The notes: generated by a model from the letters alone, not told the origin. Positions 24,897 to 34,078 are shown, counted from the first letter of the stretch. The stretch: DNA of 64,000 nucleotides from Roseobacter fucihabitans (GCF_014337925.2 NZ_CP143423.1:3316501-3380500), one strand, 5' to 3'. Made by a program: numbers and translations.

Positions 24897-24934
24897 ATGA
24901 GTTGAGAGACCGGAACGCAACCGCGACAAGACCA

Positions 24935-25230
24935 GTGTGATTGTAGCCGCAAAAATAGTCACCGTAGGCATCCATAGAAAGAAGTGACGTCTCAAGCGCA
25001 CCAAGCGCAACTAAGATTTTTATCGGTTCACTGGTATCAGTTTTGTAAAAATCATAATCTGAGAACTGCGCTGAACGTCTAGCACCAAGGCAGAAGTCAA
25101 TTGCGTCTAATACAGTGGTCTTACCGCTATCTCCGCCGCCTACTAAGCAATTCATGCCTAGGCTTGGCTTCCAAGAAAATTCCTTTATTGATCTAAAGTT
25201 ATCAATTTTGAGAAAAACGATCTTCGGCAC
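24935..25230 (-). pseudogene. OLD-family ATPase/nuclease, N-terminal fragment cut by IS3
   Basis: Reading leftward from a GTG at 25230 the protein begins PKIVFLKIDNFRSIKEF, then GMNCLVGGGDSGKTTVLDAIDFCLG, the N-terminal strand and Walker A (GGGDSGKTT) of OLD/RecF-like ABC ATPases. OLD proteins are ATP-dependent endonucleases of mobile elements and phage defence. Only ~98 codons remain before the IS3 right end; the signature, Walker B and Toprim nuclease domain are lost. Confidence 0.75.
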
Positions 25231-25369
25231 AATACAGGCCCCCAGAATAAATGTACCCCTGCAACTTAACCGAGAACGCAAGGGAACCTAAAGTTCATTC
25301 TTAGTGCAGAATCTGCCGAGTTCCCGAGGCCACGAAACATGGCCTCGCAAAACTATGTTTGGAAGTGTG

Positions 25370-25570
25370 CTAACTTGAAAGCACTTTTCTTGCCTGCTTT
25401 TCTGCTGCTGACCCCTTGACCCATTGCCAAGCTGTGCGTGGCTTTCGCGCCTTCGCCAGTTCAGGGTTGGCTTTTGCGTCACCAACGGCGGCGCGCAGAC
25501 GTTCACGGGCCTCGCGTGGGTCGATCTTGAGTTCTTCGCAAAGGGCTTTAAGCGTGATGATGTCGGACAT
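25370..25570 (-). CDS. Small conserved hypothetical protein
   Basis: A 66-residue protein beginning MSDIITLKALCEELKIDPREARERLRAA at the ATG at 25570, preceded by a GGAGATCGAC ribosome site. It is basic towards the C-terminus (KARKPRTAWQWVKGS). Similar small proteins with an L-K-x-L-C-x-E-L-x-I-D-P motif, likely a short HTH, occur in accessory regions of alphaproteobacteria. Its function is unknown. Confidence 0.6.
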   Translation of the reverse strand: MSDIITLKALCEELKIDPREARERLRAAVGDAKANPELAKARKPRTAWQWVKGSAAEKQARKVLSS

Positions 25571-25767
25571 GTCGATCTCCTTGGTTTCTGATGCAGATCG
25601 ATAAGACGAGGTCAGCAGGCATGTCAGGGACAACCCCAGAACGTCTTTAGCTTTCCTTGCATTGCTGCTACCACTGATCTCGACGTGACAGACGCGGTCA
25701 CGTTGGGGCTTAGAAACCCCTCACTGAGAATCGGCGCGAGGCGACTTGCGCCACCTTGACCCTATGG
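25571..25767. other. Intergenic leader upstream of the cloverleaf RNA
   Basis: No gene recognised. GGGG/CCCC around 25705-25720 and GGCGC/GCGCC at 25733-25752 can form short hairpins just before the C4-like structure, so this may be the leader and promoter region of that RNA. Confidence 0.3.
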
Positions 25768-25844
25768 TCGGGGTGCCTGTGTTATACAACAGGCCCCGGC
25801 TAAAGGCGCAGGGACCGTCTCAGTGCGGTTTTCTAACACCCCGA
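25768..25844 (+). ncRNA. C4-antisense-RNA-like cloverleaf
   Basis: A closing stem TCGGGGTG (25768-25775) pairs perfectly with CACCCCGA (25837-25844). Inside are CCTGT/ACAGG (25776-25780 with 25789-25793) and ACCG/CGGT (25814-25817 with 25826-25829) hairpins, giving a three-way junction. Sequence blocks (GGGGTGCCTGTGTTATACAA; GGACCGTCTCAGTGCGGTTT) look like the C4 antisense RNA of phage P1/P7 and related prophages, as I recall it. C4 RNAs pair with an upstream mRNA to block an antirepressor operon. This supports a phage or satellite origin of the region. Confidence 0.5.
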
Positions 25845-25982
25845 TCACCAGTCAAGCATTGCGAGGGCGCTCGCAGATCGGGGTTGGAATGCAGACCGAC
25901 GCGTGCGCAACGCACCAGATATTGGAACCGAATATTCTGCTGAAACCTGCTGATGTGCTTTCCCACATAAGCGAGCATGAGA
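25845..25982 (+). other. Possible short phage-type reading frame after the C4-like RNA
   Basis: A frame open from about 25823 to 26110 overlaps the RNA's 3' half and continues into the region opposite the PAN-domain gene. It contains VLSHISEHEITHG and VVRRLRELSVRGLASEG, which could be a degenerate helix-turn-helix. The evidence for translation is weak, so no gene is called. Confidence 0.25.
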
Positions 25983-26867
25983 TCACACATGGCCTCTACG
26001 GGAATGGAATGACGCAGCTGTCTCTCCATCACGTGGTGCGGCGCCTTCGCGAACTGTCAGTCCGGGGCCTCGCGTCGGAGGGTCGAAGAGGACGTTCCAA
26101 CTACCGATGAACTCCCCACTCATGGCACCACGGAAACCGGACCTTTGTTGAGGTCTACTCTTTAGGAAGCAGATACCTCCGTCAGTGTTTAACGTGTAAG
26201 CCGTGCATTGATCGCTGATGAGGCACAGGGCTTCACATTGAGGAACAGTCATTCCGGTCAGCAATGGGTCGGTTAATCCGTTTCGAAGATCATAGCCGGG
26301 CAGGTCTTCATTTCGGTATGTCTGAAACTGACCTTCGATCACGCTACCGGCGCTAAACTCGAATGTGTTTTCCCCAATAAGACGATTATAATTGTCACCA
26401 AAGGGCGATGGAGCCGGTGTATTTTCTAAAGCCATCTGTTCGCATCTGTTGATAATGTTTCTTATGGCGTCCGAACTCCCGCTCAACGTAAAATCAAGCG
26501 ACAGATTGTTACCACTCATTGCGACCTGACTGCCTGCCCTCAGCCAAGCCAGTAGCTGTCTGTCAGTTGTGCTGTCAATCTTAAGCGAAATGCTATCCGC
26601 TGAGGAAGGGCGGGTGATAGTAAGCCGACCTTGACCGGGTATCACAACTTCAACGTTGCCTCGGCTACGATCAAATGCGGGAGTATCGCCAATCAGTGTC
26701 AGGTCGCCTTGCGAGTCACAGATTAACTGAATGCACTCTGCGGCGTCATTTTTGGCGCAAACAGCTGCTCCAGTATTAAAAAAAGACCACCTATTTGTAT
26801 CCTGCGACGCAGCCTGCTGTGATATGCAACATGTTAGAACGGCCAATAGGGTAGTCAATCTGTTCAT
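25983..26867 (-). CDS. Secreted PAN-domain protein, 3' end possibly rearranged
   Basis: A 294-residue protein with a signal peptide (MNRLTTLLAVLTCCISQQAASQ). A central beta-rich region follows, then a PAN/apple-like domain at ~190-255: LPGYDLRN, then MTVPQCEALCLISDQCTAYTLN, GGICFLKS, whose cysteines form the expected disulfides. PAN domains bind protein or carbohydrate outside the cytoplasm. After FIGSWNVLF (~26095) the sequence loses family character and may come from the neighbouring C4-like element, so the native C-terminus is uncertain. Confidence 0.65.
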   Translation of the reverse strand: MNRLTTLLAVLTCCISQQAASQDTNRWSFFNTGAAVCAKNDAAECIQLICDSQGDLTLIGDTPAFDRSRGNVEVVIPGQGRLTITRPSSADSISLKIDSTTDRQLLAWLRAGSQVAMSGNNLSLDFTLSGSSDAIRNIINRCEQMALENTPAPSPFGDNYNRLIGENTFEFSAGSVIEGQFQTYRNEDLPGYDLRNGLTDPLLTGMTVPQCEALCLISDQCTAYTLNTDGGICFLKSRPQQRSGFRGAMSGEFIGSWNVLFDPPTRGPGLTVREGAAPRDGETAASFHSRRGHV

Positions 26868-27015
26868 TTAGTTTGCTCCAAAATTGATCATCAACAAGTC
26901 GGACACTATTGACCCACATAGACCTTAAGATTGGAAGCTGCACCCACCTTTCGTCAACAACAGATTTGTATGATGACAGACAAGTATCGTATAGCCAAAT
27001 TTAGGTTTTATTCTA

Positions 27016-27432
27016 TTGTACAGTTCGTTTCTGAAATGGCAGAAACGTCGCAGTTATCAAAAAGTAGAAGCGGTCCTGCATACCCGTAACCAGACATTTG
27101 GCTACGAAGCAGCATCTGATGCTTTGGGCTCTTGCACTAAATCGCTACGCGATAAGGCGCTTGTGGCGGGCGTTGAGCTGAACGGGCACACATCTGTTAC
27201 GTTGATGCAAAACCCAAAAACAAGAGCCGAGCAAAACTATCTGACAGTAGACGACGCTGATGCATTTCATTCCAAGTTCATGACGCCGCGGACGATGGCC
27301 AAGGAATATGGACGCAGCTGGCAAAGTCTTGGCGCAGAGTTGAGGTCGAAGGGTGTAAATCCGTTTTCCCCAAATGGAGAAGTTTATGGCAGCCTATTTT
27401 TGCGGAGCGATGTCGCCAAAGCAATCCAGTGA
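27016..27432 (+). CDS. Hypothetical protein, possibly a DNA-binding remnant
   Basis: A 138-codon frame with only a TTG start and no clear ribosome site, so the 5' end may be missing. Two segments look like helix-turn-helix units (YEAASDALGSCTKSLRDKALVAGVE and MTPRTMAKEYGRSWQSLGAELRSKGVNPF), followed by GSLFLRSDVAKAI as in C-terminal ends of transposition-accessory or HTH proteins. It ends just before a strong terminator. The family is not established. Confidence 0.4.
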   Translation: MYSSFLKWQKRRSYQKVEAVLHTRNQTFGYEAASDALGSCTKSLRDKALVAGVELNGHTSVTLMQNPKTRAEQNYLTVDDADAFHSKFMTPRTMAKEYGRSWQSLGAELRSKGVNPFSPNGEVYGSLFLRSDVAKAIQ

Positions 27433-27450
27433 CAGGCTGATATAATAAAA

Positions 27451-27481
27451 AAAAGGACGGAGCTCACTGCTCCGTCCTTTT
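27451..27481. terminator. Bidirectional rho-independent terminator
   Basis: A perfect 13-bp stem (27451-27463 with 27469-27481, core GGACGGAGC/GCTCCGTCC) with a five-base loop, flanked by an A-run on the left and a T-run on the right. It lies between the convergent ends of the gene ending at 27432 and nrdJ ending at 27580, so it can stop transcription both ways. Confidence 0.9.
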
Positions 27482-27579
27482 TGTTTGTTGCAAACTCAAG
27501 CTTTAAAACAGCTCTGCGGAAAACCTATGGTGTGATTCACGGAAAAGGTATGCTGTGACTGACAACTGGTCTAAGGAAA

Positions 27580-30078
27580 TTAACCTGAACATTTGGAATA
27601 ACCGCAGCTTCCACAAGTCATACATCCTTCGACCATTCTCAATTCATACTGCCCGCAACTGCTGCAGGCTTGGCCGCGTGGAGTGTCCAAACCAACAACC
27701 TGGGCCTGCGGGTCGGATTTCAGTCCCATGCCTTCACCCGCGATGAAACCGGTGGAAATCATATGCTGCTCAATCACGCCGCCAATCGCTGCCAAGATCG
27801 AGGGGATGTATTTGCCCTGCATCCATGCGCCGCCGCGCGGATCAAATACCGCCTTCAATTCTTCTACCACAAACGACACATCCCCGCCGCGCCGGAAGAC
27901 CGCTGAAATCATGCGTGTCAGAGCCACGGTCCAGGCGAAATGCTCCATGTTCTTGGAATTGATAAAGACCTCGAACGGCCTGCGGTGCCCGTTCAGCACG
28001 ATATCATTGATGGTAATATAAAGTGCATGTTCGCTATCGGGCCATTTGACCTTATAGGTGTTGCCTTCCAACTCACTAGGTCGGTCTAGCGGTTCAGACA
28101 TATAGATGACATCGCCATGGGGCTGCAGGGGTTCGGCAGCGGAGGTGGTGATGACTTCGGGGGCAGAAGACGGCTTTGCAAATAAAGAGGTCGCAAAATA
28201 TCCCGTATCCAAATCAAAAAACGCTTCAATCCTTTGATGCAATTTTATTGACACCGAGGACGTGCCGTCTTCGAGCTCAGCGAGATCGGACAAATCAATC
28301 CCTATCGCATCTGCAAGCTGATTTTTACTGACACATCTTTCATTTCTAAGTTCGCTAAGTCTTTTTCCAACAAAGTCATATGTTTCCGACACACTCAACA
28401 CCGACCCCGTCACCGCATTTGGCCGGTACGTCGTGCATCCCTTACACCCGCTATCCCACGCCTCCATATAGACGTCCTTGAAGGCCTCAAAACTGATGTC
28501 CTCGGGACAATTGATCGTCTTCGATATCGAGGAATCCACCCATTTCTGCGCCGCCGCCTGCATCTTCACGTGATCCAGCGGGGCCAGCGTCTGGGCGTTC
28601 ACGAAATACTCCGGTAGCGCCATATCACCGAACTTCTCGCGCCACATCTGCACCGCGTAATCAACAACCTCTTCCTCGGTACGCGATCCGTCCTTCTGCA
28701 ACACCTTGCGCGTATAAGCATAAGCAAACACCGGCTCGATCCCCGAACTGACGTTCCCGGCATAAAGGCTGATCGTCCCCGTTGGCGCAATCGACGTCAA
28801 CAGCGCGTTGCGAATACCATGTTCCCGAACGGCAGCGCGCACATCTTCATCCATCATCTGCATCGTGCCGGACGCCAGATATTGATCTGCATCGAACAAA
28901 GGAAAAGCGCCCTTCTCCTTCGCCAAATCCACCGACGCCAGATATGCGGCGCGGGCGATACATCGCAGCCAGTCCTCCGTCTGACGCGCTGCCTCGTCGG
29001 ATCCATAACGCAGCCCCACCATCAGCAAAGCATCCGCCAGCCCGGTAACCCCCAGCCCGATGCGCCGCTTGGCACGCGCTTCGCCGGCCTGCGCCTCCAG
29101 CGGGAATTTCGACACATCCACGACATTGTCCATCATCCGCACGGCTGTGGCCACAAGCCCTTGCAACGCCGCCTGATCCAATGCGGCGGCCTCCCCAAAT
29201 GCATCTGACACCAGGCGCGACATGTTGATCGACCCCAGCAAACAGGCCCCATAAGGCGGCAAAGGCTGCTCGCCACAAGGGTTCGTCGCCGCAATCGTTT
29301 CGCAATAGCTGAGGTTATTGGCGGCATTGATCCGGTCGATAAAAATCACGCCGGGCTCGGCGTAATCATAGGTGCCCTGCATGATCCGGTCCCACAAATC
29401 GAGCGCCTGCACCGTGCGGTACACTTTGCCGTCAAAGACCAGATCCCAGGTCCCGCCTGCCTTCACCGCCTCCATGAACGGATCGGTGATCAGAACCGAC
29501 ATGTTGAACATGCGCAACCGTGCGGGATCGGATTTTGCGGCGATGAAATCCTCCACGTCCGGGTGATCGCAGCGCATGGTGGCCATCATCGCGCCGCGCC
29601 GCGACCCCGCAGACATGATGGTGCGACACATCGCGTCCCAAACATCCATAAAGCTCAACGGCCCAGATGCATCCGCTGCAACCCCTTTGACATCCGCACC
29701 TTTAGGGCGGATCGTGGAAAAATCATAGCCGATCCCCCCGCCCTGCTGCATGGTCAAAGCGGCTTCTTTCAGCATTTCGAAAATGCCGCCCATACTGTCA
29801 GGCACCGTACCCATGACGAAACAGTTGAACAACGTGACCGACCGCGCCGTCCCCGCACCCGCCGTGATCCGACCAGCGGGCAGGTATTTGAAATCCTCCA
29901 AAGCCGCGTAAAACCGGTCTTCCCAGACCTTCGGTTCTTTCTCTACCTGCGCCAGATCGCGTGCGATACGCCGCCAGGTATCCTCCACCGTCACATCCCG
30001 CGGGGTGCCATCGGCATCTTTGAACCGATACTTCATGTCCCAAATCTGTTCGGCAATGGGGGCGGCAAAGAGGGTCAT
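27580..30078 (-). CDS. nrdJ: Adenosylcobalamin-dependent ribonucleotide reductase, with an HTH-like insertion
   Basis: Start at the ATG at 30078 (MTLFAAPIAEQIWDMKYRF). This class II reductase makes deoxyribonucleotides using B12 in a single chain: LFNCFVMGT (N-terminal catalytic Cys), ATNPCGEQPLPPYGACLLGS (active-site Cys), and the C-terminal reducing tail CSSCGQYELRMVEGCMTCGSCGYSKC. At 832 residues it is ~80 longer than I expect for Rhodobacterales. The extra part (~563-633, DNA ~28180-28390) follows YRPNAVTGSVLSV and reads VGKRLSELRNERCVSKNQLADAIGI then LAELEDGTSSVS, an XRE-type helix-turn-helix. It is clearly A+T-richer than the flanks. The conserved C-terminal domain resumes at DVIYMSEPLDRP. 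Confidence 0.95.
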   Translation of the reverse strand: MTLFAAPIAEQIWDMKYRFKDADGTPRDVTVEDTWRRIARDLAQVEKEPKVWEDRFYAALEDFKYLPAGRITAGAGTARSVTLFNCFVMGTVPDSMGGIFEMLKEAALTMQQGGGIGYDFSTIRPKGADVKGVAADASGPLSFMDVWDAMCRTIMSAGSRRGAMMATMRCDHPDVEDFIAAKSDPARLRMFNMSVLITDPFMEAVKAGGTWDLVFDGKVYRTVQALDLWDRIMQGTYDYAEPGVIFIDRINAANNLSYCETIAATNPCGEQPLPPYGACLLGSINMSRLVSDAFGEAAALDQAALQGLVATAVRMMDNVVDVSKFPLEAQAGEARAKRRIGLGVTGLADALLMVGLRYGSDEAARQTEDWLRCIARAAYLASVDLAKEKGAFPLFDADQYLASGTMQMMDEDVRAAVREHGIRNALLTSIAPTGTISLYAGNVSSGIEPVFAYAYTRKVLQKDGSRTEEEVVDYAVQMWREKFGDMALPEYFVNAQTLAPLDHVKMQAAAQKWVDSSISKTINCPEDISFEAFKDVYMEAWDSGCKGCTTYRPNAVTGSVLSVSETYDFVGKRLSELRNERCVSKNQLADAIGIDLSDLAELEDGTSSVSIKLHQRIEAFFDLDTGYFATSLFAKPSSAPEVITTSAAEPLQPHGDVIYMSEPLDRPSELEGNTYKVKWPDSEHALYITINDIVLNGHRRPFEVFINSKNMEHFAWTVALTRMISAVFRRGGDVSFVVEELKAVFDPRGGAWMQGKYIPSILAAIGGVIEQHMISTGFIAGEGMGLKSDPQAQVVGLDTPRGQACSSCGQYELRMVEGCMTCGSCGYSKCSG

Positions 30079-30210
30079 CTTTGAATCCTTCAAATAAACG
30101 CAGGCAATACCCATAGCGGGAATGCGCAAATTAATGAAGCCCAAACACAAGACTTTGATCTTGGTGCAAAGCCAACTACTTTATGAAGCGTTGGAAGAGA
30201 TTCTGTGGTT

Positions 30211-30663
30211 ATGTCGGTGGGAAAGCCTGTGGATAAATCTTGTGTAAATCTGATCAAGCTTTCCGTTGGCTCAGAAACGGTTGACGACATGGCCGCATGG
30301 CAGGCCACGAAACGCGCGCAAAGTGCCGATGGGTTGCCCCGCCACGTGACCCGAATGTGGCCTAAACGCGAGATAGAAATCCTCAACGGCGGTTCGATTT
30401 ACTGGGTCGTCAAAGGGGTCATTCAATGTCGTCAGAAGGTCTTACGGCTGGATGAGGTGATCGGCAGCGACGGCATCCGACGCTGCGCCATCGTGCTGGA
30501 CCCCGAGATCATCCGCACGCAAGGCAGTCTGAAACGCCCGTTTCAAGGCTGGCGCTACTTGCCGCTTGCGGATGCCCCCCCTGATCTGCCCAAGGGCAGA
30601 TCAAGCGAGGAACCGTTGCCTGTGGAACTCAACCGCGCCCTGGCCGAAATCGGCGTTCTGTGA
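30211..30663 (+). CDS. DUF1489 family protein
   Basis: A ~150-residue protein with the DUF1489 signature: VNLIKLSVGSETVDDMAAWQ, HVTRMWPKRE, LNGGSIYWVVKGVIQCRQKVLRLDEV, then VLDPEIIRT and the FQGWRYL C-terminus. The family is common in alphaproteobacteria and has no known function. I choose the ATG at 30211; a GTG at 30205 is possible. It converges with hisG with only three bases between stops. Confidence 0.85.
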   Translation: MSVGKPVDKSCVNLIKLSVGSETVDDMAAWQATKRAQSADGLPRHVTRMWPKREIEILNGGSIYWVVKGVIQCRQKVLRLDEVIGSDGIRRCAIVLDPEIIRTQGSLKRPFQGWRYLPLADAPPDLPKGRSSEEPLPVELNRALAEIGVL

Positions 30664-30666
30664 CCG

Positions 30667-31359
30667 CTACTCGGACAATAGAGCGGTGAACTTTGCGACC
30701 ACCTCCCGGTCATTTTCATCGACATCAGCGACGCGGCTGCGCCATAGGGTCGCCTGGGATCGCAGGATTGGCGCTTCGCTCAACACTTTCAGATGGTTCG
30801 CTCGCAGGGTCTCCCCGCTCGAGGTGATATCCGCGATGGCCTCTGCGGTTTCATTCGCCACAGTGCCTTCGGTGGCACCCTGGCTGTCCACCAAAACGTA
30901 ATCGGCCACGCCGCCATACCGCAGGTATTCGCGCACCAAGCGGTGGTATTTTGTAGCGATCCGGAGGCGGATGCCATGTGCCGCCCGAAATGCGGTGGCG
31001 GCCGCATCAAGATCATCCAACGTCTCCACGTCAAGCCATGCCTGCGGGACGGCCAGAACCAGATCTGCGTGGCCAAAGCCCAGTTCCAAAATGGATTCGA
31101 TCTGTTGTTCCCAAAGCGGGAGCTTTTCCAGCACTAAATCCGTTCCGGTCACCCCAAAATGAATGCGACCGGTGGCCAGTTCCCTGGGGATCTCACCGGC
31201 TGACAACAGCACCAGAGACACGCCGGAAATCCCGTCAACGCTGGCGGCATATTCGCGATCAGACCCCGTGCGCGCCAAGGTCACGCCGCGGCGCGCGAAC
31301 CATTCGAAGGTCTTCTCCATGAGCCGGCCCTTGGAGGGCACACCAAGCTTGATCGTCAC
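30667..31359 (-). CDS. hisG: ATP phosphoribosyltransferase, short form
   Basis: The first enzyme of histidine biosynthesis, condensing ATP and PRPP. This is the ~230-residue short HisG that lacks the C-terminal regulatory domain and needs HisZ: KLGVPSKGRLMEKT at the N-terminus and DLVLAVPQAWLDV, then the PRPP loop VDSQGATEGTVANE. It overlaps hisZ by 4 bp and is the last gene of hisS-hisZ-hisG. Confidence 0.95.
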   Translation of the reverse strand: MTIKLGVPSKGRLMEKTFEWFARRGVTLARTGSDREYAASVDGISGVSLVLLSAGEIPRELATGRIHFGVTGTDLVLEKLPLWEQQIESILELGFGHADLVLAVPQAWLDVETLDDLDAAATAFRAAHGIRLRIATKYHRLVREYLRYGGVADYVLVDSQGATEGTVANETAEAIADITSSGETLRANHLKVLSEAPILRSQATLWRSRVADVDENDREVVAKFTALLSE

Positions 31360-32438
31360 GGGCGAGCCTCCAGTTCAAGCATCAAACCGGGACGCAAAAC
31401 GCCGCCCACAGCCGGGATTTCAACGCCGCGCCCCAAACGGCGCGTCAGCGCGTCATAGCGCCCGCCGGTTGCGATAGCCGGTAAATCGGGGCGCTCCCGG
31501 CTGAAGAAACCAAACACAAACCCATCGTAATATTCCATGGATGTGCGTCCGAAACTGGCCTCAAACGGGAGAGCTTCAACGTCGACGTCGCGCTCTGAAA
31601 GCGCTCCCGCCCGCGCCGCAAGCAAATCCACAGCACGCGAGATGGAGGGCAAATCAACGGCGATGTCGCGCAGCCGTTCCAGCGCAAATGGCATGGTCTC
31701 GCGCACGCTCAAAAGGGCGTCCAGCATGTCGACCTCTTCGCTGCTTATCGGTGGCGCAGCAGCATCCTCGCGCAGCGTCTGAAGGCGTTGGTCAATCTCG
31801 CGTTGGGATCGCTTGCCGATCAGGGGTGCATCCGTTGGCGTGGCGATGCCATCGAGCAACAGTTTGCGCTCAGGCGTCATCGCCACACGCCCCGCGTAAC
31901 GGTCCAGCAAGGCGCGAAACCGACGGGGCCGCCAGATGTGGCGCAAAAGCGCGGCCTTGCGCGGTTCTGTCGTGCGCAACCCTTTGACGGCGGCCATCAA
32001 AATACCGATATCCCCGGTTGTCGCCCGCAGGTTCAAGGGGGCCGTCAACCCGGCCATCAAGGCGAAAACCTCCGCATCCGCGCGCGCCGGATCCGTGCGG
32101 TCAAACACCTCGAAACCGACCTGAATATATTCATTCGCACGGTCTTCGTCATGTTCCTGGCGACGGAAAACCTCGCCCGAATAGGTGTAGCGTGCAGGCT
32201 CCGCGCCCTCTGCCATATGCATCTGCACCACCGGAACCGTGAAATCGGGGCGCAACATCTGCTCGCCGCGCAGCGCATCCGACGTCACATAGGCGCGCGC
32301 GCGGATTTCTTCGCCGTAAAGGTCGAGCAATGTGGCGGCGGGTTGCAGGATCGGCGTCTCGACGGGAACCGCGCCTGCGGCCTCGAACTGCGCGCGCAAC
32401 TCTGCGGCCCGCGCCAGGGTTTGCGCGCGGGCTATCAT
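31356..32438 (-). CDS. hisZ: ATP phosphoribosyltransferase regulatory subunit
   Basis: A 360-residue HisRS-like protein without tRNA-charging function, required by short HisG. It keeps the class II synthetase core ([57 protein letters not shown]) and the glycine-rich [14 protein letters not shown] motif. It lies between hisS and hisG with 4-bp overlaps on both sides. Confidence 0.95.
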   Translation of the reverse strand: MIARAQTLARAAELRAQFEAAGAVPVETPILQPAATLLDLYGEEIRARAYVTSDALRGEQMLRPDFTVPVVQMHMAEGAEPARYTYSGEVFRRQEHDEDRANEYIQVGFEVFDRTDPARADAEVFALMAGLTAPLNLRATTGDIGILMAAVKGLRTTEPRKAALLRHIWRPRRFRALLDRYAGRVAMTPERKLLLDGIATPTDAPLIGKRSQREIDQRLQTLREDAAAPPISSEEVDMLDALLSVRETMPFALERLRDIAVDLPSISRAVDLLAARAGALSERDVDVEALPFEASFGRTSMEYYDGFVFGFFSRERPDLPAIATGGRYDALTRRLGRGVEIPAVGGVLRPGLMLELEARP

Positions 32439-34078
32439 TGGTCCGCGTCGCCGTCAGGCAGGCCGTGTTGGCGCAGAATTTCGCGGGTTTTCTCTACAAG
32501 CTGATCGCGTGGAACTTCGAACTGGCTGGGGCGGTCTTTCCATTCCTCGAGCGTGGCGCTTTCGGCAATTTTCGCACCCAGGATCAGGTCCTTGATCTGG
32601 ATGACGCCCTTTTCTTTCTCGTCGCCGCCTTCGATCACGGCGATGGGACTGCCGCGTTTATCGGCGTATTTCAACTGGTTGCCGAAGTTCTTGGGGTTGC
32701 CGAGATAGACCTCCGCGCGGATGCCCGCCTGACGCAATTCTGCGACCATTTGTTGGTAATCCGCCATGCGGTCGCGGTCCATGACCGTGACAACAACCGG
32801 GCCGGGTTCCTGCGCCTGCATGCGCCCCTTGGCATGCAGGGCCGCGAGCAGGCGGTCCACGCCGATGGAAACGCCCGTCGCCGGGACTTCCTGCCCGGTG
32901 AAGCGTTTGACCAGATCGTCATAGCGCCCGCCGCCCGCGACGGAGCCGAAATTGCGCGTGCGGCCTTTTTCGTCCTGGATTTCGAAGGTGAGTTCAGCCT
33001 CATAGACCGGGCCAGTGTAGTAGCCAAGGCCGCGGACGACAGAGGGGTCGATGACGACGCGGTCTGGGCCATAGCCTTGGGCTTCAAGCAAGTCCAAAAT
33101 CTCGCCGATTTCTTCGATACCGGAAACGCCGGAAACGGACTCTTCAACAAGACCAGACAAGTGCTTCAATACTGCTCGGTTCCACTTTTGTTGAGATGTT
33201 CGATCATGAAACTCTGTTTGTTGATCCGCCGAGGCGTTCATTAACTTTCCCATTTCACGTACTGTAATTGAAATTGCATCTCCAGCTTCGTCCAGCGCCG
33301 ATTGGACGTGCTGATTAGCGCTAACAAACCCCATGACGACTTCAACTTGGGCCTCCCTCAGTCCCGCACCCTCAGTGAAATCCCCACTCTCGTCCTTACG
33401 CCCCTCTCCGAGCAAAGCACGCACACCTTCAACACCTAGCCGATCCAGCTTGTCTATGGCACGCAAAACAATCCCGCGTTCGTGCGCCTTGTCATCGCCA
33501 GCCAGCCCTGCGACCTCCATCACACCATTCAGCACCTTGCGGTTATTCACCCGCACCACATAGTCGCCGCGCTCGATCCCGACCGCTTCAAGGCAATCAC
33601 ACAGCATCGCGCAGATTTCCGCATCCGCCGCCACGGAAGGCGCACCGACCGTATCCGCATCACATTGATAAAACTGGCGAAACCGCCCCGGGCCCGGCTT
33701 TTCGTTGCGCCAGACCGGGCCCATCGCGTAGCGACGGTAAGGTTTGGGCAAATCGTTCTGATGTTGCGCGTAGACCCGCGCGAGGGGGGCCGTCAGGTCA
33801 TAGCGCAGCGCCAGCCAGTCGCCCGGTTTGTCGGCATCCGCGTCCTCTTGCCAGGCGAAAACACCCTCGTTGGGGCGGTCCACGTCGGGCAGGAATTTGC
33901 CCAAGGCCTCAACCGTTTCCACGCCCGAAGATTCCAGCGCGTCAAAGCCATAGCGATGGTAGACCTCAGCAATTTTGCGCAGCATCTCGGCGCGCTGCGT
34001 CACTTCGGCACCGAAATAATCACGGAACCCCTTGGGCGTCTCTGCCTTGGGGCGCGGGTTCTTTTTTGGCTTGGCCAT
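32435..34078 (-). CDS. hisS: Histidyl-tRNA synthetase with an in-frame insertion
   Basis: Start at the ATG at 34078 ([22 protein letters not shown]). Class II motifs: motif 2 [19 protein letters not shown], HisRS signatures [15 protein letters not shown] and [14 protein letters not shown], then the C-terminal anticodon domain ([20 protein letters not shown]). At 547 residues it is ~50 longer than typical Rhodobacterales HisRS. The surplus is at ~250-312 (DNA ~33141-33325), between VVMGFVSAN and [12 protein letters not shown]; that stretch is helical ([19 protein letters not shown]) and A+T-richer than the rest. The catalytic parts are intact, so the enzyme should work. Confidence 0.95.
   Translation of the reverse strand: MAKPKKNPRPKAETPKGFRDYFGAEVTQRAEMLRKIAEVYHRYGFDALESSGVETVEALGKFLPDVDRPNEGVFAWQEDADADKPGDWLALRYDLTAPLARVYAQHQNDLPKPYRRYAMGPVWRNEKPGPGRFRQFYQCDADTVGAPSVAADAEICAMLCDCLEAVGIERGDYVVRVNNRKVLNGVMEVAGLAGDDKAHERGIVLRAIDKLDRLGVEGVRALLGEGRKDESGDFTEGAGLREAQVEVVMGFVSANQHVQSALDEAGDAISITVREMGKLMNASADQQTEFHDRTSQQKWNRAVLKHLSGLVEESVSGVSGIEEIGEILDLLEAQGYGPDRVVIDPSVVRGLGYYTGPVYEAELTFEIQDEKGRTRNFGSVAGGGRYDDLVKRFTGQEVPATGVSIGVDRLLAALHAKGRMQAQEPGPVVVTVMDRDRMADYQQMVAELRQAGIRAEVYLGNPKNFGNQLKYADKRGSPIAVIEGGDEKEKGVIQIKDLILGAKIAESATLEEWKDRPSQFEVPRDQLVEKTREILRQHGLPDGDADQ

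Larger units (their letters stand above)
23704..24934 (+). mobile_element. IS3-family insertion sequence (IS3 group), apparently intact
   Basis: About 1.23 kb bounded by imperfect inverted repeats: the left end TGGTCTTGCCACG...GTTCCGGTCTCT and the right end AGAGACCGGAAC...CGACAAGACCA. Inside are overlapping orfA and orfB. Flanking trinucleotides differ (GTT on the left, GTG on the right), so no target duplication is visible; neighbouring sequence was probably lost by an adjacent deletion. Confidence 0.8.

Noticed and set aside
30079-30210. Cobalamin riboswitch or NrdR box before nrdJ
   Set aside because: The gap is too short for a cobalamin riboswitch, and the CAAGA/TCTTG inverted repeat does not match the NrdR consensus.
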